A stretch of DNA of 6,303 nt. It comes from Desulfobulbaceae bacterium (GTDB lineage Bacteria > Desulfobacterota > Desulfobulbia > Desulfobulbales > SURF-16). Shown here piece by piece: positions 6,148 to 6,303 of the stretch (the first letter of the stretch is position 1; each line of letters begins with the position of its first letter). The position numbers and the translations under genes were made by a program. Location of the stretch: NCBI GenBank assembly GCA_024763495.1, contig JANTFJ010000163.1:1-6303 (forward strand), written 5' to 3'. The notes beneath the pieces are model-generated. The model was not told where the DNA came from. It did not search any database and saw only the letters and a list, made by a program, of their open reading frames with translations.

Positions 6148-6303
6148 AGTTTATATCCTTAAATTATTATAACTATTCAGGTAGGGGCAAAAAACTGCCC
6201 AAACCACCGACCTGTAACTGTTCAGAGGTAAGCGAACGAAGTGAGACTCCGTGTGCTTTAGCTGTGCGTGATAAGGCTGGCACCCATACTACGGGCATAA
6301 ACT
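6148..6303. other. Non-coding leader upstream of tsf, with candidate promoter and small hairpin
   Basis: No gene can be supported here. The gene rpsB, which usually precedes tsf, does not end inside the window. On the minus strand, TATAAT (6171-6166) with TTTTTT (6194-6189) 17 bases upstream forms a weak promoter match. Transcription would then begin around 6159, within the tsf Shine-Dalgarno, which leaves a very short leader and lowers confidence. A hairpin GGGCA (6185-6189) and TGCCC (6196-6200) surrounds an A-rich loop. CCTGTAACTGTTCAG (6211-6225) is the reverse complement of a motif also seen in the pyrH-tsf gap. The stretch TAAGCGAACGAAGTGAG (6229-6245) has the look of non-coding repeat sequence. 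Confidence 0.35.

Noticed and set aside
6173..6301. 42-codon minus-strand open frame from the right edge to a TAG before tsf
   Set aside because: It was considered as the C-terminus of rpsB, but the translation does not resemble S2 and it spans the hairpin and repeat-like sequence.
1..6303. CRISPR array, tRNA, rRNA, insertion sequence or phage genes
   Set aside because: No regularly spaced direct repeats, no cloverleaf or rRNA signatures and no transposase or phage motifs were seen; nearly all the DNA is accounted for by seven housekeeping genes.

Overview
The window carries one block of seven housekeeping genes, all on the minus strand. In transcription order (right to left) they are tsf (EF-Ts), pyrH (UMP kinase), frr (ribosome recycling factor), uppS (undecaprenyl diphosphate synthase), cdsA (CDP-diacylglycerol synthase), dxr (DXP reductoisomerase) and rseP (site-2 zinc metalloprotease). 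Every product is recognised from its own motifs. All seven genes look intact. I did not find an undescribed system: the genes are conserved, and the less ordinary material is in the three non-coding stretches.

The organism is a diderm bacterium, most likely a deltaproteobacterium in the broad sense (Desulfobacterota). Three things suggest this: EF-Ts is the short form of about 200 residues rather than the roughly 280-residue form of gamma- and betaproteobacteria; RseP has one PDZ domain rather than two; and dxr lies between cdsA and rseP, whereas enterics have frr-dxr-uppS-cdsA-rseP. This placement is inference from gene content and would need a phylogeny.

Layout. Positions 1-111 are non-coding, downstream of rseP, and hold a hairpin-forming repeat. 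Positions 112-3957 hold rseP, dxr, cdsA and uppS, each joined to the next by a 4-base ATGA start/stop overlap, so they are very probably one transcription unit. Positions 3958-4056 hold a convincing intrinsic terminator for the frr transcript, followed at once by a plausible extended -10 promoter for uppS. Positions 4057-5333 hold frr and pyrH, whose start and stop codons touch. Positions 5334-5550 are a 217-base gap between pyrH and tsf, with two strong hairpins and repeat-like sequence. tsf occupies 5551-6147, and 6148-6303 is a non-coding leader in which no rpsB end is visible.

Functionally there are two modules. tsf-pyrH-frr supplies translation elongation, ribosome recycling and pyrimidine nucleotides. 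uppS-cdsA-dxr-rseP supplies isoprenoid precursor (dxr), the C55 lipid carrier for peptidoglycan and other envelope polymers (uppS), the activated phospholipid precursor (cdsA), and an inner-membrane protease commonly used in envelope stress signalling (rseP). The terminator/promoter pair at about 3980-4037 falls exactly on the border between the two modules.
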